From positions 760,644-824,643 of the forward strand of contig NZ_JAKZFS010000001.1 in the NCBI RefSeq assembly GCF_022808915.1: a stretch of 64,000 bases of DNA, given 5' to 3'. A program made the translations under genes and the position numbers. This DNA comes from Fundidesulfovibrio terrae. Its GTDB lineage: Bacteria; Desulfobacterota; Desulfovibrionia; Desulfovibrionales; Desulfovibrionaceae. Within the stretch, counting starts at the first letter, position 1, and each line of letters starts with the position of its first letter. The notes beneath the pieces are model-generated. The model did no database searches. It was given only the letters and a program-made list of their open reading frames with translations, and was not told the origin of the DNA. Shown here in pieces: positions 25,296 through 34,995 of this stretch.

Positions 25296-28200
25296 CTACT
25301 GGATGGCGAACTTTTCCATGTTGCGGTAGAGCGTGCGCCGGTCCACGCCCAGAAGGCGCGCGGCCTTGGCCCGGTTGTTGGCCGAGCGCTCCAGGGCCTC
25401 CAGGATGTCCTCGCGCGAGAGCCCCCGTTGGAGGAAACGCTCCGGGGCGGGGCTGGCGTGGCGCTGGGGGACAGCAAGGCGCGGGGCCGGACCTCGCGTG
25501 AGCTCCGGGGGCAGGTGGGCGGGCAGGATTTCCCCGCCCGGGCACAGGATGCTGGCGTGCTCCAGCGCGGAACGCAACTCGCGCACGTTGCCGGGCCAGG
25601 GGTAGGTCATGAAGATGCGCATGACCTCCTCGCCCACCCGGGCGATGTGCTTGCCGAAGCTCGCCCTGAAGAGCCCCAGGAAGTGCTCGCACAGAAGCGG
25701 GATGTCCTCGGTGCGCTCGCGCAGCGGCGGCACGTGGATCACCATGACCTTGAGGCGGTAGTAGAGGTCCTCCCGGAAGAGGCCCTGGCGGATTTTCTCC
25801 AGCATGTCCACGTTGGTGGCCGCGATGACGCGCACGTTGGCCCGGCGTGTCTTGGAGTCGCCCACCCGCTCGAACTCCTTGCGCTCCAGCACCCGCAGGA
25901 GGTTCAGCTGGATGCGCGGGGAGATGTCCCCGATTTCGTCCAGGAAGATGGTGCCGCCCTCAGCAGCCTCGAAGCGTCCCACCTTGTCGCGGATGGCCCC
26001 TGTGAAGGCCCCGCGCACGTGCCCGAAGAGCTCGCTCTCCAAAAGGCTTTCGGACAGGGCCGAGCAGTTCACCTTGATGAGGGGGCTCTTGGCCCTGGGG
26101 CCGCCGTAGTGCAGGGCCTCGGCCACCAGCTCCTTGCCGGTGCCGGATTCGCCCGTGACCAGCACCGTGGACTCCACCTCGGAGAGCTGGTCCAGCACCG
26201 CGTAGATGGAGCGCATCACCTTGGACTTGCCGATGAGCCCCCGGTGGCCGTGCAGGTCGGTGAGGCGCTTCTCCAGGTCGGCCAGGCGGGTGATGTCTCG
26301 TATGACCAGCACCGCGCCCACGAAGTTGTTTTCCGGGTCCAGGAGCGGGGAGGAGTTGATGACCACGGTCTGGCCCGGCCGGTTGCCCTTGCACTCCACC
26401 CGGTACTCCTGCACCGGCTCGCGGGTCTTGAGGGTGGTGGAGATCACCTCGAAGCAGGCCCGCTTGCAGTGCCCGGCCACCAAGTGCAGATGCTTGCCGT
26501 GGGCGGACTCGCAGCCGATGCAGCACAGTTCGGAGAGGGCCCGGTTGGTCTGGAGCACGTTCATCTCGGTGTCCACCACGATGATGGCGTCCGGGATGGA
26601 GCGGAACACGGCCTCAAGGTTCAGGCGCAGGCGCTCCTTCTCGTCCATGACCTTCTCGTAGGCCCGCTCGGCCATGACCCGCTCGGTGATGTCGCGGCCC
26701 ACGGACTGGTATTCCATCAGCCTGCCCTGATGGTCGAAGAGGGCGTGGTCGTTGCGGGCCAGCCAGCGCTCCTCGCCGCCTGGGGTGTCCAGCTTGAACT
26801 CGATGGCTCCTACTGGGTTGGACGGCGACAGGGATTTCAGGTGGCGCTCCAGCAGTTCGGCCTCGTCCGGAGGCAGCCCGGCCATGTAGACCGAACCCAG
26901 GAGCTCCTCCTTGGACTTGCCGAAATACCTGGCCACGGCGGCGTTGGCGAAAGTGATGGTGCCGTCGGGGCGGAAGCGGCAGACCAGCTCGGTCTGGTCC
27001 TCGACGATGGCCCGGTAGCGCGCCTCGCTGGATTCGAGCGCCTCCTTGATGAGGCGCCGCGCCGTGACGTCGGTCAGGTAGCCCACGATCTCGGCCGGGC
27101 GTCCCAGGTCGTCGAGCACCAGGCGGAACTGGTCGCGTATCCAGCGGGTTAGGCCCTGGGCGTTGATGAAGCGGTATTCGCGGGTGCCCTGGCCCATGGC
27201 CAGCTGCAGGCGCAGCTCGGCCTCCATGATGGGGGCGTCGTCGGCGTTCAGGCGCGAGAGCCAAAAGCCGTGGTCCTTGATGAAATCGTCGGGGGTGAAG
27301 CCTGTCAGGTCCTCCACGTTGTCGGAGATGAAGGTCAGTTCCAGCTCGCCCACGGGGCGGCGGGAGTATATCACCGCCGGAGAGCTGGTGAGCAGGGCCT
27401 GGAGCCGGGCCTGGGTGCGTGCCAGCTTGTCCTCGGCCTCCTTGCGCTCGGTGATGTCCTGCACCATGGGCAGGTAGTAGCTGGGGTTGCCGGAGGCGTC
27501 GCGCAACAGCCCCGCCGAGAGGTGCACCCAGACCACCTTGCCGCTCTTGTGGATGTAGCGCTTGTCGAGCTCGTAGTGTTCTATCATCCCGCCGCGCAGC
27601 TTGGCCGAGCGGTCCAGGGCTCCCTCCACGTCGTCGGGGTGGGAGAGGATGATGATGTTCTTGCCGAGGAGTTCCTCCTCCTCGTAGCCGGTGATGCGGC
27701 AGAAAGTCTCGTTGGCCCGGATGAAGGTCCAGTCCAGGGAGAGCATGGCCGCCCCGATGGGGGACTGGTCGAAGGTGCGCCGGAACTTTTCCTCGGATTC
27801 CCGGAGCGACGTCTCCGCTTCCCGCAAAGCCTCCTCGGCGCGTTTGCGTTCGGTGATGTCGATGTTCAGGCCTTCGATGTACAAAAGCCTGCCGTTGTGG
27901 TCGCGCACCTGGCGCGCGCTGGTGTTGATCCAGCGCACCCCGCCGTCCTTGCGCCGGAAGCGGGTCTCGAAGCCGGTGATGCGTCCCTGGGCCTCCAGCT
28001 GGTTCAGAAGGTAGTCGCGATCGGCAGGGTCCACGTAGAGCTGGGTGCGCAGGTCGGTGAGGGAACCTATGAGCTCTTCCGGGCTGGCGTAGCCCAGGAT
28101 GTCGCACAGGGCCGGGTTCACGGCCATGAAGCGCCCGTCCGCCGTGGACTGGAACACGCCCTCCACGGCGTTCTTGAAGAAGGAGGCATACTTGCGCTCG

Positions 28201-28547
28201 GCCTGCTTGAGCGGGGTGAGGTCGGTGAAGGTGATGATGCTCTTGAGGCCCTTGGGGGTGTCCAGGGGCCGCACCGAGATGAGCACGGGCATGCGCGTGC
28301 CTTCGGCCCCCTGGAGCATGCGCTCCTGGGGCGGGAGCTGGGCCGTCAGGTCCATGGGCGGGAACTTCTCGGGCTCGCAAAGGCATTCCAGCCCGTGGCA
28401 GGCCCGGCCCACCACCTCCCCCTCGGCGCGTCCCAGAAGCTCCAATGCCTTGGGATTGGCATGTTCGATGACGTAGCTCGCGACGTCCACCACCAGGATG
28501 CCGGCGTCGATGGCTTCGAGAAGGTCGAGATTGCTGCTCAAGGACAT
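25296..28547 (-). CDS. Multi-PAS sigma54-dependent transcriptional activator
   Basis: 1083 aa. Six PAS-type sensor domains occupy about residues 1-755; most end in DITERK/DVTARR-type linkers. They are followed by the AAA+ sigma54-activation domain (about 758-990) with Walker A GESGTGKELV, the sigma54-contacting loop GAFTGA, Walker B GGTIFLDEIGD and the arginine-finger segment. The protein ends in a Fis-type helix-turn-helix (KAARLLGVDRRTLYRNMEKF). The sixth PAS is cysteine-rich (CCIGC...HCKRAC), so a metal, Fe-S or redox signal is possible. The first PAS also has clustered cysteines. The start MSLSSNLDL at 28547 is preceded by GGGAGAG. No receiver domain is present. It is adjacent to two sigma54-type promoters of C4-transport genes, which it may control. 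Confidence 0.92.
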   Translation of the reverse strand: MSLSSNLDLLEAIDAGILVVDVASYVIEHANPKALELLGRAEGEVVGRACHGLECLCEPEKFPPMDLTAQLPPQERMLQGAEGTRMPVLISVRPLDTPKGLKSIITFTDLTPLKQAERKYASFFKNAVEGVFQSTADGRFMAVNPALCDILGYASPEELIGSLTDLRTQLYVDPADRDYLLNQLEAQGRITGFETRFRRKDGGVRWINTSARQVRDHNGRLLYIEGLNIDITERKRAEEALREAETSLRESEEKFRRTFDQSPIGAAMLSLDWTFIRANETFCRITGYEEEELLGKNIIILSHPDDVEGALDRSAKLRGGMIEHYELDKRYIHKSGKVVWVHLSAGLLRDASGNPSYYLPMVQDITERKEAEDKLARTQARLQALLTSSPAVIYSRRPVGELELTFISDNVEDLTGFTPDDFIKDHGFWLSRLNADDAPIMEAELRLQLAMGQGTREYRFINAQGLTRWIRDQFRLVLDDLGRPAEIVGYLTDVTARRLIKEALESSEARYRAIVEDQTELVCRFRPDGTITFANAAVARYFGKSKEELLGSVYMAGLPPDEAELLERHLKSLSPSNPVGAIEFKLDTPGGEERWLARNDHALFDHQGRLMEYQSVGRDITERVMAERAYEKVMDEKERLRLNLEAVFRSIPDAIIVVDTEMNVLQTNRALSELCCIGCESAHGKHLHLVAGHCKRACFEVISTTLKTREPVQEYRVECKGNRPGQTVVINSSPLLDPENNFVGAVLVIRDITRLADLEKRLTDLHGHRGLIGKSKVMRSIYAVLDQLSEVESTVLVTGESGTGKELVAEALHYGGPRAKSPLIKVNCSALSESLLESELFGHVRGAFTGAIRDKVGRFEAAEGGTIFLDEIGDISPRIQLNLLRVLERKEFERVGDSKTRRANVRVIAATNVDMLEKIRQGLFREDLYYRLKVMVIHVPPLRERTEDIPLLCEHFLGLFRASFGKHIARVGEEVMRIFMTYPWPGNVRELRSALEHASILCPGGEILPAHLPPELTRGPAPRLAVPQRHASPAPERFLQRGLSREDILEALERSANNRAKAARLLGVDRRTLYRNMEKFAIQ

Positions 28548-28642
28548 TACGGACTCTCTCCCGCCGCATTGGTTAAGCCCGGGGCGGCCCCCTGGCAAGA
28601 GGCTTTGACAACGCCGCCGGGCTTTGTCACAGCTCGGGGCAT

Positions 28643-31600
28643 ATGAATCGCAAAGATTTCAGCGTGAAGACGTCCGTTCTGCTGCTCGTGGCCGTGCTGG
28701 CCGTGGCGGCGGGCCTGCGCCTCTGGCAGCTGGACCGGGCAGCCCTGTGGGAGGACGACTACTTCAACCTGAGCCGCGGGCTCATGCCGCTTGCCGGGAT
28801 GTTCCACGCCCAGATGTATTCCGGCCCCACCGAGACCTTCCACGACTACCAGCCCCCGCTCCAGTACGCCCTCGTCCATGCGGCCCTAGCCGTGTCCCGG
28901 ACGAGCCTGGCGGCGAGGCTGGTCAGCTTCGCGGCGGTGATGCTGTCGATCGTGGGCCTCTTCCGCCTGGGAGCAGGGCTGTTCGGGGCGAGGGCCGGCC
29001 TTTTCTCGGCCCTGCTTGCGGCGCTGTCGCTCTTTTCCATCGATGCGGCCAGGTCCATCAAGACCTACGGCGTCTATTTTGGCGCGTCCGTCTGGGCGCT
29101 GCACTTTCTCTACCAGGCCGTGTGCCGGGGGCGGTCGCGCCTGTGGTGGGCCTTCGTCCCCTGCGCCGCGGCCATGGTCTATTCGTCCTTCCTGGGAATT
29201 CCGAGCCTGGCCGCCCAGATCGCCTTCGCCGGGGCGGTGCTGACGGGTGAGGCGATCGCCCGCGCGCCCGGCTGGCAGCGCCGCGTCCGGCATTTCGCCT
29301 GGGCCTGCCTGGGCGTGTCCGCCCTGTGCCTGCCCTGGGTCCCGGCCGTGGGCTTCATCCGGGAGATGTTTTACAATCCCGGAGCGGACCCCATGGCCAG
29401 GATGAGTCTCGCCAAGGTCCTCGAGTTCGCGGGCGGGTTCGTCAGCCACGTGTTCGAGACCCCGGCCTGGGGATGGGCCGGTCTGCCGCTTCTGGCCCTG
29501 GCCGGCTGCGTGGCGGCCCTGGCCGTGCGCCGCTTCAGGGAACTCGCTTTGCTGGCGCTGTGGACCGGGCTTCCCGCGGCCACCCTCCTGACCAGCCGCT
29601 CCGAAATGAGCGAGGCGCTGTCCACGCGCCACTTCTACAACGTGTTCGGCTTTCTGGTCCTGGCGGCGGGCCTGGGGGCCGACGCCCTGCCGAGGCTCCT
29701 TCCCGAGCGGTTCGAGAGGGCCGCCGGGCTGGCCCTGGGCGGCCTCCTGTGCGTGTGGGCCAGCGCCCCGGGCCTCTTGCGCCTGCCCGAATACTACGCC
29801 CGCTCTATCAGCTACGACCGCGACGTGGCCTACTGGCTGTACGCCCATGCGGGCGATGCGGACTCCCTGGACGTGCAGGGTTGGAAACGGGCCACGAAAC
29901 GCTTCGCCATGAACTGGTATCTCCCCGGGGTGTTCACCTCTTCCGGCGAGAGGGCCGCCCCGGGCTACCACCGCGTGCTGACCCTGGAGAACTCCCTGGA
30001 CTCGCGCATTGCCGGGTTTCCGGAGCCGGACCTCTGGCGCGAGAGCTTCACGCTCGGCCCCTTCGGCACGCAGCTCAGCCTGCGGGGTGAACTTGGTCGT
30101 TCCCCGCTGGCCGTGACGCCGGACAGCCAGGGGCGCTTCCGCTACTCCGACGACTTCTCCGGGCTTGCGCTGCGCCGGGACGCGCACTCGCTGCGAAACG
30201 CCTCCACGGACCGGCGGCTCGGCGTGCTCCTGCCCTCGGACTGGTCCAGGCCCGGCGAGGCGGTCTACCGGTTCGTTCTGCCCGAGGGCGTCCGGGTCCG
30301 GTCCATCTCGGCCAAGGTCACGGGCGTGCTCTACAAGAGGCATCCGTCCAGCCGCACCGAAGCCAGGATCGGCCTCGCGGCGGGCGCGTCCCCGGAGTCC
30401 CTGCGAGAGGCGGGGGCGATCTCCCTGGACGACTTTCTCGCGAAGGACGGAACCCTGTCCCGCCAGCCCTGCGAGCCCCTGGAGGAGATACCCATCTACG
30501 GTGCCTGCGCCAGGGAGGCCAAGACCTGGGACCTGACCGGGTTCGCCGGCGGGGGGCGGGAATTCTCCGTGCGCCTCTCCATCACGCCCGGCAAGGAGGA
30601 AGGCTACCTCTTCGTGGACGATTTCCAGCTCGATGTGCGGTGCGAGCCCGGAAGCGCTCCCCGGCCGGATCCGCCGGCGCTGGAACTCGAGACCCTCATG
30701 GCCAACGGGCGCGTGCGGCCCTGGCGGCCGGGCGCGGCCAGCCTGGATGGGCTCTACGCCTTCGCTCCCGGCCAGGGGGCCGTCGCGGGCCTGTCCGCCC
30801 CGGGAACATCCCTGGGAACCCCGGACGACCTGGACCGCTTCCGCCGGGAACATCCGAGTTTGGCCCCGGTGTACCGACTGCGGGACTCCTCGGGAGCGGT
30901 GGCCGCCGAGTTCTATGATCCGCCGCTGGCGTTTTCCGACGCCCTGCCGCGGCGGGACGTCTCGAACCGGACCGCGTTCACGGCCCGGGGAGTGGTGCTC
31001 GCGGGGCGCCTGAACGCGCCGGAGCTTGCCGTGGCGGGTTCCAGGTTGGCCATCCCCGTGGCCGCGCCGCGCGGCTCGGTGCTCATGTTGAACCCGGGCG
31101 GCGAGGGCAGGCTTATCTGGTCGCCGGACTTCTCCAAGGGGGCTTACGCCGGCCTGGACTTCGACTCCCAGGACAACCTGCGACCCTCCCCCGACGCCGA
31201 CAACGACGGCGGCCTGACCTGCCGGGAGGAACGCCCCTGCTCGTTCACGGCCCGGTTCGTGTCGGCTCTGCCCGTGCGCCGGGTGCGCCTGGAATGGTAT
31301 CCGCGCGTGGTGGGCTCCCCGGACGGGAAAAACGTGGTGCGCCTGTCGTATTCCACCGACGAGGGGCAGACCTTCACTCCCCTGGAGGAATTCACCGGGC
31401 GCGGGCTGGCCTCCTGGAGCCAGATGTTCGCAAAGCACGCCGCGGTGCTGGACTTTTCCAGGCCGGTGAATCATTTCATGCTCAAGGTGGAGCTCTCCGG
31501 CGAGGACGCGCAGCTCTGGTCCCACGCGCGCGCGGCCGACCGCATGTGGCTGGAGGCGTCGCTGGACGCGCGATCCGTGGGCACGGTGGAACTGCCCGCC

Positions 31601-31705
31601 GCCGATTTCCCGCTCGGCCTCACGGGGCCCGCCGGGAACGACTTCCGCGTCCGTTTCATGGACAGGCCCGTGCCGATGTTGGACTCCATCAAGGACTGGA
31701 GGTGA
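28643..31705 (+). CDS. Membrane glycosyltransferase-like protein (GT-C fold) with large periplasmic domain
   Basis: 1020 aa. The N-terminal half (about 1-390) has 10-11 membrane helices. The first extracytoplasmic loop WEDDYFNLSRG has the acidic pair expected of GT-C enzymes such as the GT39/GT83 (ArnT/PMT) groups, which use lipid-linked sugars. The remaining 600 residues are soluble, beta-rich and periplasmic by topology; one stretch (DNDGGLTCREERPCSFTARF) follows an SPDADND acidic loop that may bind calcium. No known C-terminal domain is recognised. It stops 2 nt before the MscS-type gene, so the two are co-transcribed. Confidence 0.65.
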   Translation: MNRKDFSVKTSVLLLVAVLAVAAGLRLWQLDRAALWEDDYFNLSRGLMPLAGMFHAQMYSGPTETFHDYQPPLQYALVHAALAVSRTSLAARLVSFAAVMLSIVGLFRLGAGLFGARAGLFSALLAALSLFSIDAARSIKTYGVYFGASVWALHFLYQAVCRGRSRLWWAFVPCAAAMVYSSFLGIPSLAAQIAFAGAVLTGEAIARAPGWQRRVRHFAWACLGVSALCLPWVPAVGFIREMFYNPGADPMARMSLAKVLEFAGGFVSHVFETPAWGWAGLPLLALAGCVAALAVRRFRELALLALWTGLPAATLLTSRSEMSEALSTRHFYNVFGFLVLAAGLGADALPRLLPERFERAAGLALGGLLCVWASAPGLLRLPEYYARSISYDRDVAYWLYAHAGDADSLDVQGWKRATKRFAMNWYLPGVFTSSGERAAPGYHRVLTLENSLDSRIAGFPEPDLWRESFTLGPFGTQLSLRGELGRSPLAVTPDSQGRFRYSDDFSGLALRRDAHSLRNASTDRRLGVLLPSDWSRPGEAVYRFVLPEGVRVRSISAKVTGVLYKRHPSSRTEARIGLAAGASPESLREAGAISLDDFLAKDGTLSRQPCEPLEEIPIYGACAREAKTWDLTGFAGGGREFSVRLSITPGKEEGYLFVDDFQLDVRCEPGSAPRPDPPALELETLMANGRVRPWRPGAASLDGLYAFAPGQGAVAGLSAPGTSLGTPDDLDRFRREHPSLAPVYRLRDSSGAVAAEFYDPPLAFSDALPRRDVSNRTAFTARGVVLAGRLNAPELAVAGSRLAIPVAAPRGSVLMLNPGGEGRLIWSPDFSKGAYAGLDFDSQDNLRPSPDADNDGGLTCREERPCSFTARFVSALPVRRVRLEWYPRVVGSPDGKNVVRLSYSTDEGQTFTPLEEFTGRGLASWSQMFAKHAAVLDFSRPVNHFMLKVELSGEDAQLWSHARAADRMWLEASLDARSVGTVELPAADFPLGLTGPAGNDFRVRFMDRPVPMLDSIKDWR

Positions 31706-31707
31706 TC

Positions 31708-34032
31708 ATGAGGCGCTTGAGCGTTGCCGTTCTCACTGCCTGCGTCTTTCTGGCCGGGGCCGTCCCCTGCCTGGCCCAGGGCGGCGTGGCCTGGAGGGAG
31801 GTCCTCAAGGGCATCGAGCGCGACCTAGACCGCCGCGCCGAGGAGGTGGAGGCCATACGCGCGGAGTTGCCGAACATCATGGCCAAAGCCCAGCAGAGCC
31901 TGGCCCGCATGGACAACAAGCTCACGCAGGTGTCGATCCTGCGCGGGGTGGCCGGGAGAACCCCCTGGGCCCTGCGGACCCTCGTGGCCCACACCTCCGG
32001 CATCAGGCGGGATTTCGAACTGAGCGGACACTACCTGGACCTTGCCAGGGCGCACCTCTCGCGCATCAAGGAGGACAACGCCACCCTCAAGGAAATCAGG
32101 CGCAAAGGCCCCGAGAACGAGTACAACGACGAGACCATCGCCGCCCTTGCCCCGGCCACGGCGAAGCTCAAGGCCATCAAGAAGGACGTGGACGAGATCA
32201 AGTCTGAAGTGGACGCCCAGATCGGCCAGTTCGCCCAGTTCCGCCAGAACCTGGACAGCCTGCGCGGCGAGTTCAGGACCGACTACATACGCGTGCTGAC
32301 CGAGCACTATTTCCGGCGCACCCATCCCCCCCTGGACGGGTACGGAATCGCCCTGCTCAAGAACCAGGCCGGCGCCTGGCGGGAGGACTATCCCCGTTTC
32401 CTCCTGCCGGTGCTGGCCTGGACCGAATGGACTGAGCTCGCCTTGTTCGGCCTGCCTGCCTGGCTGCTCCTGTATTTTGCCGGAGCCGGCGCGGCGCGGC
32501 GCATGGGCGTTTCACAGGAGCGGCGCGTGCGTCTGGGCTGGCCGCTTCTGTCGTTTGGGGTGTCCCTGTACCTGGTCACGCTCGAGGTCCCCTACACGGC
32601 GAGCCACATGCTGAACCTGGCGTTGGTCAGCGTGGCGGCATGGGGAGCGGTGCTCCTGGTGCGGCACAGGCAGGCGGGGAATCAACTGGACTTCCTGCTG
32701 CTCCTGTACGTGGCCGGGTGCCTGGCTCAGGCCGCCGACATCCCGGCGGAGATGCTCTGCGTGGGCGGCGCGCCCCTTCTGGCCCTGGCGGCATGGAACC
32801 GCTGGAGGGCCGGAGCGCGGGGCACCGGCGCCGCGCTCGCCGCGCTCTCCCTGGCCGCTCTTTCAGGCTTCGGCCCCCAGGCCGTGGTGCTGGCCCAGGC
32901 ATGGTTCATGTTCACGCTCACGCGGGCGGCAGCGGGTTCCCTCAAGGCCTGGCTGCAGGAGCTGGGCGGCATCTGGACCGGCTACGTCTACCCCCTGGCC
33001 GTGACCGTGCTCTACGTCACCTACCTGAGCTGGGTGCTCATCTTCATGGGCGGACCAGGGTTCCTGGATTACGTGTTCGCCCTGGAGGTCTCGCTCGGCC
33101 CGGTCAAGGTGTCCCTGGACGCGGTGGCCGTCATGGCGCTGATGTTTTTCGCGGCCAGGCTCATGCTGGCCTGGGTTCCGGCCGGGCTCGACCGGGCCAC
33201 CTTCTCGGGCAAGGCCCTGGACCAGGCCCTGGCCCACACCCTCTCCACGCTTCTCTCCTACGTCACCTGGCTTACGTTCCTGCTGGCGGTGCTGCACATC
33301 CTGGGGCTGCCGCTCACCGGCCTCACCTGGATCGCCTCGGGCCTGTCCGTGGGCGTGGGCTTCGGGCTCAAGGACATCATCAACAACTTCGTTTCTGGCC
33401 TGATCATCCTGTTTGGCGGCTCCATCAAGAAGGGGGACGTGGTCCAGACCGGCAAGACCCTGGGCGAGGTGGTGGCCGTGTCCGTGCGCAACACCACCGT
33501 GCGCACCCTGGACAACTCCATGGTCATCATCCCCAACTCCAGCTTCCTCAAGGGCGAGATCATCAACTGGAGCTACCAGGACAAGCGCATCCGCCTGACC
33601 ATACCGGTAAGCGTGGTGCCCGGCACCAAGATCAAGAAGGTGCGCAAGATCCTCGAGCAGGCCGCCCTGGCCAACGAGCTGGTGCTGAGGGATCCGGAAC
33701 CGTCGGTGATGCTGCGCCAGTTCGGCAAGATGGGTCTCGACTTCGAACTCTACGTCTGGATCGCCGACTTCCGCGACAAGTACCGCGTGGAGTCCGAGCT
33801 GGCCGCGGACATCGACCAGCTCCTGCAGGAGAACAAGATCACCGTGGCCTTCCAGAGCGCCAAGGTGAAGTACAAGCCCAAGGGCAGCGAGGAGGCCCAG
33901 CGCGAGGCCGCCCGCGAGGAACTGCGCGCCAAGCGCCACGCCGTGTTCGCCTTGGTCAGGCCGCTTAGGCGCGTGCACTTGCGGGCCAAATGGGGCATGG
34001 CCGCCCAGGCGCCGGTCAAGGACGAATCCTGA
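31708..34032 (+). CDS. MscS-family mechanosensitive ion channel, long form
   Basis: 774 aa. Signal peptide (about 1-23), a periplasmic coiled-coil region (about 30-205), about nine to eleven membrane helices (about 225-560), then the MscS core: pore helix GLSVGVGFGLKDIINNFVSG and the beta domain GDVVQTGKTLGEVVAVSVRNTTVRT...IIPNSSFLKG. This layout resembles the long MscK/YbdG-like members. It releases solutes on osmotic down-shock. A GGAGGTG site precedes the ATG at 31708. It ends in a charged tail. Confidence 0.9.
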   Translation: MRRLSVAVLTACVFLAGAVPCLAQGGVAWREVLKGIERDLDRRAEEVEAIRAELPNIMAKAQQSLARMDNKLTQVSILRGVAGRTPWALRTLVAHTSGIRRDFELSGHYLDLARAHLSRIKEDNATLKEIRRKGPENEYNDETIAALAPATAKLKAIKKDVDEIKSEVDAQIGQFAQFRQNLDSLRGEFRTDYIRVLTEHYFRRTHPPLDGYGIALLKNQAGAWREDYPRFLLPVLAWTEWTELALFGLPAWLLLYFAGAGAARRMGVSQERRVRLGWPLLSFGVSLYLVTLEVPYTASHMLNLALVSVAAWGAVLLVRHRQAGNQLDFLLLLYVAGCLAQAADIPAEMLCVGGAPLLALAAWNRWRAGARGTGAALAALSLAALSGFGPQAVVLAQAWFMFTLTRAAAGSLKAWLQELGGIWTGYVYPLAVTVLYVTYLSWVLIFMGGPGFLDYVFALEVSLGPVKVSLDAVAVMALMFFAARLMLAWVPAGLDRATFSGKALDQALAHTLSTLLSYVTWLTFLLAVLHILGLPLTGLTWIASGLSVGVGFGLKDIINNFVSGLIILFGGSIKKGDVVQTGKTLGEVVAVSVRNTTVRTLDNSMVIIPNSSFLKGEIINWSYQDKRIRLTIPVSVVPGTKIKKVRKILEQAALANELVLRDPEPSVMLRQFGKMGLDFELYVWIADFRDKYRVESELAADIDQLLQENKITVAFQSAKVKYKPKGSEEAQREAAREELRAKRHAVFALVRPLRRVHLRAKWGMAAQAPVKDES

Positions 34033-34115
34033 CCGAGCGGGGGCTTCCATTTTTTTTCGACTTCCTCCTGTAACCGCCGGGGGCACCGGCGGCGACACAC
34101 TGGGCGGAGGCTCAC

Positions 34116-34712
34116 GTGGGCATGACCCCCTCGGGGGACGCGAAAGCGGTAGCGCGCGTCCTGGCTGGAGATACGGAAGCGTTCGAGGTGCTGGTGCGCG
34201 CGCATCAGGAGCATCTCTTCCGCCTGTTGTCGCGCCACCTGCCCCGCAGCGAAGTGGCCGAGGCGGCCCAGGAGGCCCTGCTGGACGCCTACCAGAACCT
34301 CTCCAAGCTGCGCGAGCCCGAACGGTTCAAGGCCTGGCTGTCCTCCATAGCGCTGCGGCGTTCGGCGGACTTCTGGCGGGAGAACTCCAGGCGGGCCGAG
34401 CGCGGCGTGGACTTCTCCAGCCCCGAGGAGCTGGCCTGGCTGGAAGACGCCATGCTGGAGGATTCCTCCCGGCGCTTCGAGGAGATGACCGAACGTAGGG
34501 AGGCCGCCAAGCTGGTGGAGACCCTGATGGAGGAAGTGAGCCCGGAGGACCGCATCGCCCTGGAGCTCTACTACGCCGAGGAATACGACGTGGCCGAGAT
34601 CGGCGAGATGCTGGGTTGGGGCGAATCCAAGGTGAAGGTGCGCTTGCACCGCGCCCGCAAGAAAATGGCCCGCAAGTGCGAAAGCCTGCTGGGTCAGGGA
34701 GTGAGGCCATGA
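34116..34712 (+). CDS. ECF-type RNA polymerase sigma factor
   Basis: 198 aa. Region 2 (AFEVLVRAHQEHLFRLLSRH, then EVAEAAQEALLDAYQNLSKL, about 18-70) and region 4 (SPEDRIALELYYAEEYDVAEIGEMLGWGESKVKVRLHRARKKM, about 140-185) are clear. There is no region 1 or 3, as in ECF sigmas. A GTG start at 34116 lies 5 nt after GGCGGAGG; an ATG at 34122 is also possible. It overlaps the next small gene by 4 nt (ATGA), the common arrangement of a sigma factor with its anti-sigma partner. Confidence 0.92.
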   Translation: MGMTPSGDAKAVARVLAGDTEAFEVLVRAHQEHLFRLLSRHLPRSEVAEAAQEALLDAYQNLSKLREPERFKAWLSSIALRRSADFWRENSRRAERGVDFSSPEELAWLEDAMLEDSSRRFEEMTERREAAKLVETLMEEVSPEDRIALELYYAEEYDVAEIGEMLGWGESKVKVRLHRARKKMARKCESLLGQGVRP

Positions 34713-34987
34713 AGGAAAGGTTGGACCGCATCTGCGCCAAGGTGGTGTCTTCAAGGCCCGTGGCGGCCGTTCCGCCCGGGTTCGCCGGACGGGTGATGGC
34801 CCACGTGCGTGAACGCGCCGAACAGGCCCTGGACGGCTGGTTCGTGCGCCGGGTGGCGGTTCCGCTCATGGCGGGCGGCGGCGCGGCGTCGCTGGGGCTC
34901 GGCCTGGCCTGGATATGGCTGTGGCAGGCGGGCTACACCGCCGAGTTGTCCCTTCTGGTCTCAGGGCATCCCTGGGCCGGGTTCTAG
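34709..34987 (+). CDS. Small single-pass membrane protein, putative anti-sigma factor
   Basis: 92 aa. A cytoplasmic N-terminal part of about 55 residues (MKERLDRICAKVVSSRPVAA...FAGRVMAHVRERAEQ) is followed by one membrane helix (about 54-74) and a short outside tail. No zinc-binding HxxxCxxC motif is present, so it is not a ZAS-type anti-sigma. Translational coupling to the ECF sigma gene and the topology are the reasons for the proposal. No family is recognised. Confidence 0.6.
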   Translation: MKERLDRICAKVVSSRPVAAVPPGFAGRVMAHVRERAEQALDGWFVRRVAVPLMAGGGAASLGLGLAWIWLWQAGYTAELSLLVSGHPWAGF

Positions 34988-34995
34988 GAGAGGAG

